DNA of 64,000 nucleotides, from NCBI RefSeq assembly GCF_003331055.1, contig NZ_PUQD01000026.1:1-64000 (forward strand), written 5' to 3'. The notes under the pieces are model-generated. The model saw only the letters and a program-made list of their open reading frames with translations, was not told the origin of the DNA and did not search any database. This DNA comes from Pseudomonas sp. AFG_SD02_1510_Pfu_092 (GTDB lineage: Bacteria; Pseudomonadota; Gammaproteobacteria; Pseudomonadales; Pseudomonadaceae). Below are positions 16,051 through 23,588 of this stretch, one piece after another. Position 1 is the stretch's first letter. Each line of letters opens with the position of its first letter. The position numbers were made by a program, and so were the translations under genes.

Positions 16051-16207
16051 TGCAACGCTAGAGTGAAGACCTATGAAGGGAGGCCGTGTGCGGATAGCCA
16101 GGAGAAGAGTCATGGGCATCGAGTGCTAATCACCCACCTCGATGCCCTCAAAATGAAAGCCCTGGACCAGCTGAGGGTCGAGTCTTGACCGGCCAGGGCT
16201 GTGGTGG
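16051..16207 (+). ncRNA. Structured RNA unit 1 (candidate)
   Basis: Hairpin 2 is GGGCATCGAG with CTCGATGCCC. Hairpin 3 is AGCCCTGG...CCAGGGCT, enclosing GGTC/GACC. The first stem is degenerate here (CCTATGAAG in place of CCTGCTAGG), but the small CCG-TGTG-CGG hairpin is kept. Confidence 0.55.
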
Positions 16208-16365
16208 TGCAACGCTAGAGTGAAGACCTGCTAGGGGAGGCCGTATGCGGATAGCTAGGAGAAGAGTCATGGGCGTCGAGTGCTAATCCACCCACCTCGG
16301 CGCCCCAAAAATGAAAGCCCTGGACTGGCTGAGGGTCGAGTCTTGACCGGCCAGGGCTGTGGTGG
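16208..16365 (+). ncRNA. Structured RNA unit 2 (candidate)
   Basis: Hairpin 1: CCTGCTA pairs with TAGC(T)AGG around CCG-TATG-CGG. Hairpin 2 is GGGCGTCGAG with CTCGGCGCCC: relative to units 1 and 3 an A-T pair has become G-C and the next pair is a G-U wobble. Hairpin 3 is as in unit 1. Confidence 0.6.
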
Positions 16366-16524
16366 TGCAACGCTAGATTGAAGACCTGCTAGGGGAGGCC
16401 GTATGCGGATAGCTAGGAGAAGAGTCACGGGCATCGAGTGCTAATCCACCCACCTCGATGCCCTCAGAATGAAAAGCCCTGGACCAGCTGAGGGTCGAGT
16501 CTTGACTGGTCAGGGCTATGGTGG
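16366..16524 (+). ncRNA. Structured RNA unit 3 (candidate)
   Basis: Hairpin 1 as in unit 2; hairpin 2 GGGCATCGAG with CTCGATGCCC. Hairpin 3 is longer than in unit 1: AGCCCTG(G)ACCAG pairs with CTGGTCAGGGCT. The partial fourth start and the terminator follow. Confidence 0.6.
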
Positions 16525-16534
16525 TGCAAGGCTA

Positions 16535-16579
16535 GGGGTGCTAGACCTCGCGAAGAGTCTAGCACCCCTTCATCTTTTT
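16535..16579 (+). terminator. Strong Rho-independent terminator of the array
   Basis: GGGGTGCTAGAC (16535-16546) and GTCTAGCACCCC (16557-16568) form a perfect 12-bp stem with a 10-base loop, followed by TTCATCTTTTT. Read on the other strand no T-run follows, so it fixes + as the transcribed strand. Confidence 0.85.
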
Positions 16580-16658
16580 ACAGCAAAGGATCGACGTTCA
16601 GAGTCGTACGCAGTGCTCCAGAGCAATGCTGGGCAGCATTTTCCGTGACCAGGTGTTC

Positions 16659-16991
16659 CTAGAATGTCCAGTCAACGATCGGAGCTGGGGCGCTGGATGG
16701 TGCGGCAGCTACTTCGAAGTAGTCACACTCAGGCGAAATCGCCGCGATGCCCCCAGCGAACAGCTGCCCATCAGGCAGCAGCACACTTACGCGAATAGGC
16801 CCAGGGTGTCGGAACAACTCTGCCCCTAGGCACCGATCAATTAACACCGACAGCGGTGCATTTACACCGATGCGACTCAACACCAGATCGACTCCACCAC
16901 GCTCTGCAACCACCCGACTCAATCCGGGAGCCTGATAGTAGGTGAAGGTCAAGTCGGCCTGACCGCGATAGGATAGCGAACCGTCGTTCAT
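16659..16991 (-). CDS. Hypothetical protein
   Basis: A 110-aa protein with no recognised domain. It begins MNDGSLSYRGQADLTFTYYQ and contains alternating hydrophobic stretches that suggest a small beta-rich fold (IRVSVLLPDGQLFAGGIAAISPECDYFEV). No signal peptide or membrane segment. It is the last gene of the minus-strand run that starts at 21083. Cargo of unknown role. Confidence 0.55.
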   Translation of the reverse strand: MNDGSLSYRGQADLTFTYYQAPGLSRVVAERGGVDLVLSRIGVNAPLSVLIDRCLGAELFRHPGPIRVSVLLPDGQLFAGGIAAISPECDYFEVAAAPSSAPAPIVDWTF

Positions 16992-17015
16992 TGATGTCTC
17001 AGCTTGCTGCTGAAT

Positions 17016-17369
17016 TTAGTTGTTTGGATCAAACTGCTGCCAAGAGCTTGGCATGCCTGTGCCGAGGCCGCAATTCAGGCACTCCAAGCCTCTCTCATCA
17101 ACCGAGCGGTTGAAGGCAAATGTCTTTCCTTTTCGATCTGTGAGTAAAAGCTTTTCACCGTTGCTTACCGCTTCCCAGGTTTGTTCACTTAGGACCAACT
17201 TGCGAAAGGGGTCGACCTTAACCACAGTGGCTTTGTTGCCCTTCACGTCAATGGCTACCAGCGGGCCTATTACGCCCTCCATAGCTCGATAACTACCCTC
17301 AAAAGCATTGCCGCAACCGCTTAGCCCAACACAGAGGCCGAAGAGGAAACCTACTTTTCCCAACATCAC
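17016..17369 (-). CDS. Small predicted lipoprotein
   Basis: A 117-aa protein with a lipoprotein signal: VGFLFGLCVGLSGC, lipobox LSGC with the cysteine at residue 19. The mature part (ammended by GNAFEGSYRAMEGV) looks like a small beta-rich periplasmic domain (VAIDVKGNKATVVKV, EKLLLTDRKGKTFAFN). A C-terminal pair ECLNC may be a redox or disulfide pair. The overall look is like plasmid or conjugation-type small lipoproteins, some of which act in entry exclusion, but no specific family is recognised. Confidence 0.65.
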   Translation of the reverse strand: MMLGKVGFLFGLCVGLSGCGNAFEGSYRAMEGVIGPLVAIDVKGNKATVVKVDPFRKLVLSEQTWEAVSNGEKLLLTDRKGKTFAFNRSVDERGLECLNCGLGTGMPSSWQQFDPNN

Positions 17370-17433
17370 TCTATCTCCAAGAAATGATCTCGCTGCTCAT
17401 TCTCTGTGGTCAGGTTGCGTGGCAGAAGCTCGC

Positions 17434-17682
17434 TCAGGCTTCGTCAACTGAAGCCCTAAGCTGGACATTTAACTGCTCAAGCCCGAGCTCGGAAAGGAAG
17501 ACCGCCAGCTTGTCGAGGCTCTTGAATGTGCGCTGGCCACCGCGCTGCCGGCGCAACGACGCCAACTCGGAGCCCAATTGGATACGTAGCGACCACCCGT
17601 CGCTGCTGCGAAGGGCTGAAATACCTTGAACAAGCCCAGCGGCTAGGTATCGGCGTAGGTCAGCTTCAAAAATTAAGGACAT
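17434..17682 (-). CDS. Hypothetical small protein
   Basis: An 82-aa protein: MSLIFEADLRRYLAAGLVQG, then a basic middle (SLRIQLGSELASLRRQRGGQRTFKSLDKLAVFLSELG). It is probably a small mixed alpha/beta protein; the GGQRTFKSLDKLAVFL part resembles short accessory proteins of plasmid maintenance, but I cannot name the family. It is transcribed with the minus-strand run. Confidence 0.5.
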   Translation of the reverse strand: MSLIFEADLRRYLAAGLVQGISALRSSDGWSLRIQLGSELASLRRQRGGQRTFKSLDKLAVFLSELGLEQLNVQLRASVDEA

Positions 17683-17840
17683 AGGTCACACATCAAAATT
17701 GGAGCAGGGGGCAGCCCGTAGGTCTTCCCCCTGTCACCAGCAGCAGAGTTTTTTGGATTTTACCCTTCTACTACTCTGAAGCGCTGCGTGATTGATGATA
17801 TCGTTTTGCCGGAAATCGTCAATAGACAATTATTGATGTA

Positions 17841-18272
17841 TCAGTATATTATTTTTGATAGCGCGCGCTGAAAACCCTCAGGGAGATCCGCAACGCTCTC
17901 ACCAATTCGACTGACGTTAGCCATTCCTCCACAATCGCCTTTCGTGCAATGCAGCTGTCCTTCCAGCCCCCACCAGCCTTGGGAGAGAGTCGTCTGGCTT
18001 CCACCAGCGAAATCGACGGTAATGCTCAGCAAGCTGGACGAATACGTAAAAGGGTAAGAATTTAGAATTCCAAACTTCAAGGGATCGTATGAGTACATCC
18101 TCCCTTGCCCCGAGCTGTCTAGCCTAAGCACTTTGTAGCCAGAGCTCACGGTGCTGCTACCGATGTAGTAACCGCTCACATCTGTGGAAGCGAGTTCCAG
18201 TACCTTTCCCCAAGGCGTTAACACAAGGGCACAGCCCACCAATACCCAAAAAATTTTCTGACGTTGCTGCAA
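17841..18272 (-). CDS. Predicted membrane-anchored or secreted protein
   Basis: A 143-aa protein with an N-terminal hydrophobic helix (IFWVLVGCALVLTPW) after basic residues, serving as an anchor or uncleaved signal. The remainder is polar, rich in Ser, Gly and Tyr (GYYIGSSTVSSGYKV), probably a beta domain outside the inner membrane. Two cysteines (LHCTKGDCGG) may form a disulfide. No family recognised. It is followed within the same run by another membrane gene upstream. Confidence 0.55.
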   Translation of the reverse strand: MQQRQKIFWVLVGCALVLTPWGKVLELASTDVSGYYIGSSTVSSGYKVLRLDSSGQGRMYSYDPLKFGILNSYPFTYSSSLLSITVDFAGGSQTTLSQGWWGLEGQLHCTKGDCGGMANVSRIGESVADLPEGFQRALSKIIY

Positions 18273-18288
18273 GGTCAGCTCCTACCAA

Positions 18289-18528
18289 TTAGTACCAGGA
18301 CAAAAGAAAGGCGACTGTGAGCCCCAAAAACACCCACCAGAACTCATCTCTGAGCCCTTTTTGCTGCTTGCGTTGCACGTAGATCGCGAGCAGTGTCAAC
18401 AGCATCAGGAGGGCCAAGTAAAGCTTGTGAGGAGTGAAAAACGGGATGTAAGGGGACAGCGCTTCCGCGAGGGGATGCAAAAGGACGATAGAAAAGAGCC
18501 ATGCCACGACGGCTCGGGAAGAGGTCAT
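18289..18528 (-). CDS. Small polytopic membrane protein
   Basis: A 79-aa protein from the ATG at 18528, chosen because GGGAG sits 8 bp upstream; an in-frame ATG at 18543 would overlap that site. Three hydrophobic helices are visible: VVAWLFSIVLLHPLAEAL, LYLALLMLLTLLAIYV and WWVFLGLTVAFLLSWY. The start lies 1 bp after the stop of the upstream 128-aa gene, which points to an operon. Confidence 0.6.
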   Translation of the reverse strand: MTSSRAVVAWLFSIVLLHPLAEALSPYIPFFTPHKLYLALLMLLTLLAIYVQRKQQKGLRDEFWWVFLGLTVAFLLSWY

Positions 18529-18529
18529 T

Positions 18530-18916
18530 TCATGCTCTCCCAACGTAGGAGACCGTCGCTGCGGGTAACTTATTGATCAAGCTTTGCAGCTGTACCTCAT
18601 GGATTTCAGCGGCCCGGTCATCGAAGCCGTTTCGCCGATTCAGCTCTGCCGTCACTAGGTACAAGGTCAAAGTGTCCAGTGATGGCGTCTCAAAAAGCCG
18701 AATTTCGATTGGAACGGATTCATCCCTTTCATAAGCACCGATCCCAGTCAGCTGCGGAGACAGGAAATACTGGTCCCCACGTATGACCCACACCAGTCCC
18801 GCCCGCGGGGCGAGTCCGTCGAACAGATACCTCAGGTCGATGGGGTTATCCCAGGTTTCGCAGCAGGTTGCGGTGAGGTAGTAATCGAATGTAAAGCTCA
18901 TGGAGAATGCACTCAT
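18530..18916 (-). CDS. Hypothetical protein
   Basis: A 128-aa soluble protein. An internal Met gives an alternative start at 18901 (MSFTFDYYLTATCCETWDNPIDLRYLFDG). No recognised domain; mixed alpha/beta pattern ending in a helix (EIHEVQLQSLINKLPAAT). It is directly followed by the three-helix membrane gene and lies between it and the large membrane protein gene. Confidence 0.55.
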   Translation of the reverse strand: MSAFSMSFTFDYYLTATCCETWDNPIDLRYLFDGLAPRAGLVWVIRGDQYFLSPQLTGIGAYERDESVPIEIRLFETPSLDTLTLYLVTAELNRRNGFDDRAAEIHEVQLQSLINKLPAATVSYVGRA

Positions 18917-18989
18917 ACTGGTTGAGCCTGCATCGGATCACGAGGTTTTGCGTGCCAGAACCTCTTTCCCCAAAAAATCGTGCGGGTTC

Positions 18990-20885
18990 TCATGACCGGC
19001 TGTCCGGGGGATTTAGAAGCGAACGACGCTTTTCAGCACGATCGGCTCGAGTCGTCCGTTTTTTCTGCTGATTTTCCGAGCGATCGGCAGTATTTGGTCG
19101 AGCCAGACGTTGACCCACTGACTCACGACTTTGGCGAGAAGCCGCCGGCGTGTTGTTAGGAATACTAGACGGGGAGCCGCCCGGTGAAGACCCGGGTGGT
19201 CCTCCGGAGCCTTGTATTTTTTGAATTTTTGCTCGGAGTAGCTCTTGCTTTAAACCTGTGGTCTTGAGTGCAGTCATTTTTGCCAATCCACCTGTTACTG
19301 AGCCAACAACAGACGCAGCTATGGTTCCTAGCTGGGTGAAGCTGCTTGCACCGTCGGTCTTTGGCAACGTTTGAACCCTAAGAAGCGCTCCCGCCGCCCA
19401 AGTCGCCACCAAAATCACGAAACCTGCACCTCCCGCTAATACTCCTCTCATGCCCTCGATATCCAAAGGCGTACCGGAACTGCTAATTGCGGTTGCGGCT
19501 TGTATGAAACTTATCTTGGCTAACTGACTAGCCACCAAATAGAGGATGCCTTCGGCGAATAAAAGTGATAAATAAGTAAATACTAGTAGTCTGATCCAGT
19601 AGAGCAGTATCTCAATACCGAAAACACACGCTAATAGGGCCACCAGCGGAAATATATGAACGAGCGCAGCCTGACCCATGGATGTTAGATAGACAAACCA
19701 CGGAAGCTTTGCAGCGAGATCCAGTGTCGCGAGGGCTCCTTTTGTTTCATTGAGTGCCCCTACAGCTTCTGAGGCATTCTCACGGACTTTTTCTGCGAAA
19801 GTTGAACTGTCAGATCCTGAGTAAACTGAGCTTAGGCTTTTGTTGACGATATCTGACCAGGCCCTAACGCCAGCTACAACTGAAGGCTCTGCGTTAGGGG
19901 CTAAATTAGAAGGGCGGATGCGCTCTCCTACCGCACGATATCCTTCTTCAGCACCTATTTGCGCCGCTTGATAAGCTTCATAGCAGTTATCTGGAACGAA
20001 ATACCGATTTGTTACATTCGTTGGTTCTGATAACAAAGCAGGGTCAGTTAGTGATCCATTCTCTACTTTCCAAGGGTTAAGGTAGCCAGTAGGCTCATCT
20101 ACACCCCCTGACAATCTAGATTTCCACCCTGCTTCGCTAGGTAGCAAATATCTCTTTCCGGTAGTCCACTTGTCTTTACTGAGACTTTTAAGAGCAGCTT
20201 TGCCAGCTTCTCTACGGTCGCCCGCTTTATAAGTATCAATTAGTGCCATAGCTTGTCGAATTTGAGGAAACCAAGAAAAATTCAAACCCGCTAGCTTGTC
20301 GGCAGTGGAACTGCTGAATATTGAAACTTGTGAGTCTGGAACGCCCAGTGCACCGCCGCCTCTTAAACCTACAGCTTGCCATGTTGTATCAGGGACTTGA
20401 GCTGAATCATTAGGGCCTGGCTCACAGTTTTGCTTATAGTCCTTCATGAGCTTCGCTAAGTCGCTACCCATGAAAGGGCTGATTTCACGCTCTGTAAGGT
20501 CGGCGATCATTAGAGCGGATTGCTCGTTATCTTTGGTTCGATATACTTGAACTAGCTTTTCATAGGTGGGGAGAATAATTTCTAGCGCGAATGATTGGCC
20601 TTTTGTCATTTCCAGGCTAGCGCGTCCAGGGAAAGTCACGGTTTGCTTTTGCAATGCGATAAACACGAAAAGCGACGTGATGAAAACCCCTACCGGAATG
20701 CTGGTAGGTTTACCACGGACCAAATTCCAAACAATCCAGGTTAGAGAAAGGTAAGGAACCGAGCGCGCAAGCTGGCGGACACTTTCTGCCAGTTCCGCGT
20801 GTTTTGTGCCCATCGATAGAAGCGAAGAAATCATCGCATCTAATCCGCTTTGGAAAAGCCATCCAAAATTGCCGACATCCCCCAT
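18990..20885 (-). CDS. Large polytopic membrane protein, conjugation (TraG-N/VirB6)-like, tentative
   Basis: A 631-aa protein. Two hydrophobic helices sit near the N-terminus (about 45-85), then a long periplasm-facing region of about 300 residues (including NCEPG and NCYEAY, possible disulfides). A cluster of helices follows (about 395-500: WFVYLTSMGQAALVHIFPLV, LLACVFGIEILLYWI, LVFTYLSLLFAEGILYLV, FVILVATWAAGALL), and the Gly/Pro/Ser tail turns Arg/Lys-rich (from about 560). This layout is like the membrane component of conjugation mating channels, but no other channel genes are here. It may instead be an exclusion or contact protein. The 64-aa gene ends 3 bp upstream. Confidence 0.5.
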   Translation of the reverse strand: MGDVGNFGWLFQSGLDAMISSLLSMGTKHAELAESVRQLARSVPYLSLTWIVWNLVRGKPTSIPVGVFITSLFVFIALQKQTVTFPGRASLEMTKGQSFALEIILPTYEKLVQVYRTKDNEQSALMIADLTEREISPFMGSDLAKLMKDYKQNCEPGPNDSAQVPDTTWQAVGLRGGGALGVPDSQVSIFSSSTADKLAGLNFSWFPQIRQAMALIDTYKAGDRREAGKAALKSLSKDKWTTGKRYLLPSEAGWKSRLSGGVDEPTGYLNPWKVENGSLTDPALLSEPTNVTNRYFVPDNCYEAYQAAQIGAEEGYRAVGERIRPSNLAPNAEPSVVAGVRAWSDIVNKSLSSVYSGSDSSTFAEKVRENASEAVGALNETKGALATLDLAAKLPWFVYLTSMGQAALVHIFPLVALLACVFGIEILLYWIRLLVFTYLSLLFAEGILYLVASQLAKISFIQAATAISSSGTPLDIEGMRGVLAGGAGFVILVATWAAGALLRVQTLPKTDGASSFTQLGTIAASVVGSVTGGLAKMTALKTTGLKQELLRAKIQKIQGSGGPPGSSPGGSPSSIPNNTPAASRQSRESVGQRLARPNTADRSENQQKKRTTRADRAEKRRSLLNPPDSRS

Positions 20886-20888
20886 AAT

Positions 20889-21083
20889 TCAAGCCCCGGT
20901 AGTGGAATGGTTTTCTTTGGGTACGACTGCCATTATTGCAGTCACGCCAGCAATGAAAAATACTCCTGCCCACGCTAGGCCGTGCTTGGCATAAGCGTAA
21001 TTCTCCAAAGCAGTGAATCCCACAACCAAAATGACCAGCGTAGCCAATCTCTCTCTACTAATCTCAGAGTTGAACACCTTCAC
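20889..21083 (-). CDS. Small two-helix membrane protein
   Basis: A 64-aa protein with two hydrophobic helices (LATLVILVVGFTALENYAYA and LAWAGVFFIAGVTAIMAVV). It ends 3 bp before the start of the 631-aa membrane gene and is probably the first gene of this minus-strand operon. It may be a subunit or stabiliser of the larger protein. Confidence 0.55.
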   Translation of the reverse strand: MKVFNSEISRERLATLVILVVGFTALENYAYAKHGLAWAGVFFIAGVTAIMAVVPKENHSTTGA

Positions 21084-21204
21084 TAAAGCTTCCCCAGGTT
21101 GTGACTGAATAAGGATCTACTTTGCAGCAATGGAAATAAACTGCAAGCCAAAACACCCCGTCAGAATTCATCGACCTTAGCTACATAGCGCACCGCTCGA
21201 TATC

Positions 21205-21309
21205 CGTTCAGCTTAGGCTGAACGTGCAGCGCTCTACGCGCTGCAGCGTGCGAAGCACGCGGCTCTGTCAGGGTGCTTCGCTTCGCTCAACACCACAGAC
21301 AGAGCCGCG
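21205..21309. other. Cluster of four consecutive stem-loops with an alternative fold
   Basis: Perfect arms: CGTTCAGC/GCTGAACG (21205-21224), TGCAGCGC/GCGCTGCA (21225-21245), GCGTGC/GCACGC (21246-21260) and CGCGGCTCTGTC/GACAGAGCCGCG (21258-21269, 21298-21309). GCGAAGCAC (21250-21258) can instead pair with GTGCTTCGC (21273-21281). It lies upstream of the minus-strand operon. It could be a leader RNA, a transfer origin or a replication origin structure. Confidence 0.6.
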
Positions 21310-21910
21310 TCCCGCGGTTAAATGCAAAATCGAAGTGACAATTCATAAATGGTGTTGACCCTCATGGCTCCAGCTAGCAATATCGAACTGCACCCCGAGC
21401 TTGCTACGCAAACTCAGCTCACAGAGAGGCCGCTATTTCGTGCTTCTTCCAATGGATTGCATTTCAATTCTAAGTGAGTGGTGCGGGGCGACGCGGCAGC
21501 CATTGCTGCCCATTGCCTCGCCTACCAGACATTGATGCCGCTAATGCGTCTGATGCTGTCTGGTAAACCTTGATCTGAATGGCCAAAGACTCAAGGTGTT
21601 CCACCGGCTAGGCACTGAACCTGCTTCGATTCAGTGCTTGAGGATCTACTGTCTAACTCTGACATGAAAATTGAGTTGTACCAGGCGCGTAAACCTGGCA
21701 AAGGATATTCCTTTCGAACTCTGTCGTTTAGACAGCGAAGCAACAGTGAGAGTGCGTAAGCGCATCGGCACGGTGGTATATCCATCTGATGCCTGATAAG
21801 TCCGACACTGAAAAACAGGGGCTAGGTATCCATTGGATATCGGAACCACGGCAGAGAATTTCGAGCGCCCCTTTTGGGTTGCAGCTGGAATTCAAAGGCT
21901 TAAAGTGGTT
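21310..21910. other. Gap with one inverted repeat
   Basis: No supported gene. TACCAGACA (21523-21531) and TGTCTGGTA (21557-21565) are perfect 9-bp inverted arms around 25 bases. Several short frames of about 65 codons here have no ribosome sites. Confidence 0.4.
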
Positions 21911-21925
21911 GCTGTAACTTACAGC
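21911..21925. promoter_or_regulatory. Dyad before the two-HTH gene
   Basis: GCTGTAA-C-TTACAGC, a perfect 7-bp dyad ending 14 bp before the ATG at 21940. It overlaps the likely ribosome site region, so binding or folding here could repress the gene. Confidence 0.45.
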
Positions 21926-21939
21926 AAGGCACTTCACCT

Positions 21940-22464
21940 ATGCGTAGTAAAATCGCAATCTATAGCGCAGAAATTCTTTCGTTGCGCATTCAACGCTACA
22001 CCCTCTCAATGATTCAGCTCTGGCTTATGGAGAAATACCAGGTAAAGGCTTCCATGGCCACAATAGCCAGATCCTATAAGCGCTCTCTAGCAGCAAACCT
22101 CGAGCACTCAAGATCCGTCTCTGGCAGTGATTACGCCCGCCATAAAAAGGAAGTGGCCTTAAGGTTGCAGTGCCGGTCATATTCTCGAAATTTGGACCGA
22201 TATAAGGGTGTCATTCAGCACTACTATTTTCAGTCCCAACTGAAACCGAGAGAGATCTTATTGGAGCTGAAATCGCAGGGCATCGAAACCTCCCTTAGCT
22301 CCGTTTACAGAATTATCAGGGTGATTCGTGAGCAAGAAAGTCAAGCCAAACTCTACCAAGGCGCGGAGAACATTTGCAAAAGGAGCCGGTCAAGCAAAGG
22401 GACTAAGCAAAGCGATGTTCAACTCCGGACGTATCTCCGGTCTGGGAACTTCCCTAAGCTATGA
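21940..22464 (+). CDS. Protein with two HTH-like segments, overlapping a recombinase gene
   Basis: A 174-aa protein. Two similar helical segments are seen: LSMIQLWLMEKYQVKASMATIARSYKR (about 24-50, written in full here as LSMIQLWLMEKYQ then VKASMATIARSYKR) and PREILLELKSQGIETSLSSVYRIIRVI (about 102-128). Both look like helix-turn-helix units with the pattern IxxxLxEKxxxxSxxTVxR. Such paired HTH proteins often assist recombinases. Its last 45 codons overlap the start of the next gene in another frame. The overlap may be coupling, or the tail may be non-functional and the true stop product shorter than it looks. No family recognised. Confidence 0.5.
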   Translation: MRSKIAIYSAEILSLRIQRYTLSMIQLWLMEKYQVKASMATIARSYKRSLAANLEHSRSVSGSDYARHKKEVALRLQCRSYSRNLDRYKGVIQHYYFQSQLKPREILLELKSQGIETSLSSVYRIIRVIREQESQAKLYQGAENICKRSRSSKGTKQSDVQLRTYLRSGNFPKL

Positions 22465-23239
22465 GAGCAGCTTGAAGCTTGCAGCCGACTGGTTTCGTAT
22501 CACGGGTAGGGGGCCGCTTCATCAATTAACTCCGAGAGCTGCAAAGGCGTATCTTTATGAACGTGCGAAAGCTGTAGGGCAGAAAACGTTGGATCGTGAT
22601 CGCCAAGCTCTCCAGGCAGTTTTGAGGCAGAATGGCTCGTTCAATGATAAGCAACGATTGGCGGTCATTAAGGCAGAAAAACAGCAGCAACTGAAAAGTC
22701 GTAATTATACACCCGAACAACTGGGGCGTATTCTTGCGCATCAGTCCGATCGTAATGCGTTTAGTACCGAGATTGCAGCTGCAGCAGGTTTAAGGGCTCA
22801 TGAATTGTTGACTATTAGGCTGGCCTCTGAGCGCGCTATGGATAATCGGCCAGCGGCCCAAGAGAAATTTAGAGAAGGAATTAGGTACACGGTGATCGGG
22901 AAGGGCGGGCTTATCAGGGAGGTCAGCCTGCCTCAGCATCTTGCGAATCGTTTAGAAAGCATGCGGCTTCAAGTGCCGATCGACCATAAGGACCGAAAAA
23001 TACACTATAAATCCTACTACGATCTCGCAGGTGGACAGAGCTGGTCCCAATCTTTCTCACGGGCAAGTCAGGCCGCGCTAGGGTTTAGCAATGGTGCCCA
23101 TGGATTAAGACACACTTACGCACAGGAGCGTCACCGAGAGGTACAAGCCCTGAGCGGCAATCCCAGCCAGGCGCGATTAGTCGTCTCGCAGGAGCTCGGG
23201 CATTTTCGCCCGGAAATTACTGATACCTACCTTCGGTGA
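22328..23239 (+). CDS. Tyrosine recombinase (integrase family)
   Basis: A 303-aa recombinase starting at GTG 22328 with AGGG upstream; an ATG at 22415 is an alternative that removes the overlap. The core-binding domain runs from about 40-120 (SYESSLKLAADWF onward). Catalytic residues: Arg in AAGLRAHELL, Lys in VIGKGG, HGLRHT, LGH and final Tyr in DTYLR. It lies next to the iterons and the rep gene, which suggests a role in resolving multimers or rearranging the element, not in tRNA-site integration. It ends in DTYLR with almost no tail beyond the catalytic Tyr, so the C-terminus is short but complete. Confidence 0.82.
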   Translation: MSKKVKPNSTKARRTFAKGAGQAKGLSKAMFNSGRISGLGTSLSYESSLKLAADWFRITGRGPLHQLTPRAAKAYLYERAKAVGQKTLDRDRQALQAVLRQNGSFNDKQRLAVIKAEKQQQLKSRNYTPEQLGRILAHQSDRNAFSTEIAAAAGLRAHELLTIRLASERAMDNRPAAQEKFREGIRYTVIGKGGLIREVSLPQHLANRLESMRLQVPIDHKDRKIHYKSYYDLAGGQSWSQSFSRASQAALGFSNGAHGLRHTYAQERHREVQALSGNPSQARLVVSQELGHFRPEITDTYLR

Positions 23240-23282
23240 ACAGTCTTGGCTGCGATAGATTTCGATAGCTAGCAACCCAGTC

Positions 23283-23512
23283 TGTGGATAACTGTAAAGG
23301 GTTTCAAGCTACAGCGGCTGAGGTTTTATTAGTGAATAGTGTTTTAGGAAGGTGAATCCATTTTTTTATCAATGAATTCAGGGGGTTATGCTTTTAGGGG
23401 GTACCTGATAGACGGAGAGAGGTACCTGATAGACGGGAAGATGTACCTGATAGACGGTAAGCCAGTACCCAATAGACGGAAATTATCCAGTCTATGGGTA
23501 CCTGATAGACGG
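23283..23512. other. Plasmid-type replication origin: DnaA box, AT-rich stretch and iterons
   Basis: A perfect DnaA box (TGTGGATAA, 23283-23291) is followed by AT-rich DNA and then iterons of GTACCTGATAGACGG at 23401, 23422, 23443 (21-bp steps), 23465 (GTACCCAATAGACGG) and 23498. A degenerate copy follows at 23512. It lies just beyond the 3' end of the initiator gene. DnaA box plus iterons plus initiator is the classic layout of an iteron plasmid origin. Confidence 0.85.
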
Positions 23513-23588
23513 TATCTGATAGCGAGGTATACGCTGCCCGTTTAGGCGATCTGATTGGTAGAGCTGACATCGAGCTGGGTCGTATTGG

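Larger units (their letters stand above)
16051..16524 (+). repeat. Tandem array of three ~158-bp structured units
   Basis: Units start at 16051, 16208 and 16366 with TGCAACGCTAGA (157, 158 and 159 bp), plus a partial fourth start (TGCAAGGCTAG) at 16525 that merges into a terminator. There are no unique spacers and no long reading frame. The stem pairs are preserved despite base changes, which argues for RNA structure. Confidence 0.85.

Noticed and set aside
16051..16524. CRISPR array
   Set aside because: Units of about 158 bp repeat head to tail with no unique spacers and no cas genes nearby.
16051..16579. Type III toxin-antitoxin RNA (ToxI-like)
   Set aside because: Those have repeats near 36 nt and a toxin gene directly downstream on the same strand; here the next gene is on the other strand.
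21591..21937. Several minus-strand frames of 64-69 codons
   Set aside because: Overlapping one another in different frames with no ribosome sites.
23401..23512. CRISPR-like direct repeats
   Set aside because: 15-bp repeats in 21-bp steps beside a rep gene are iterons.
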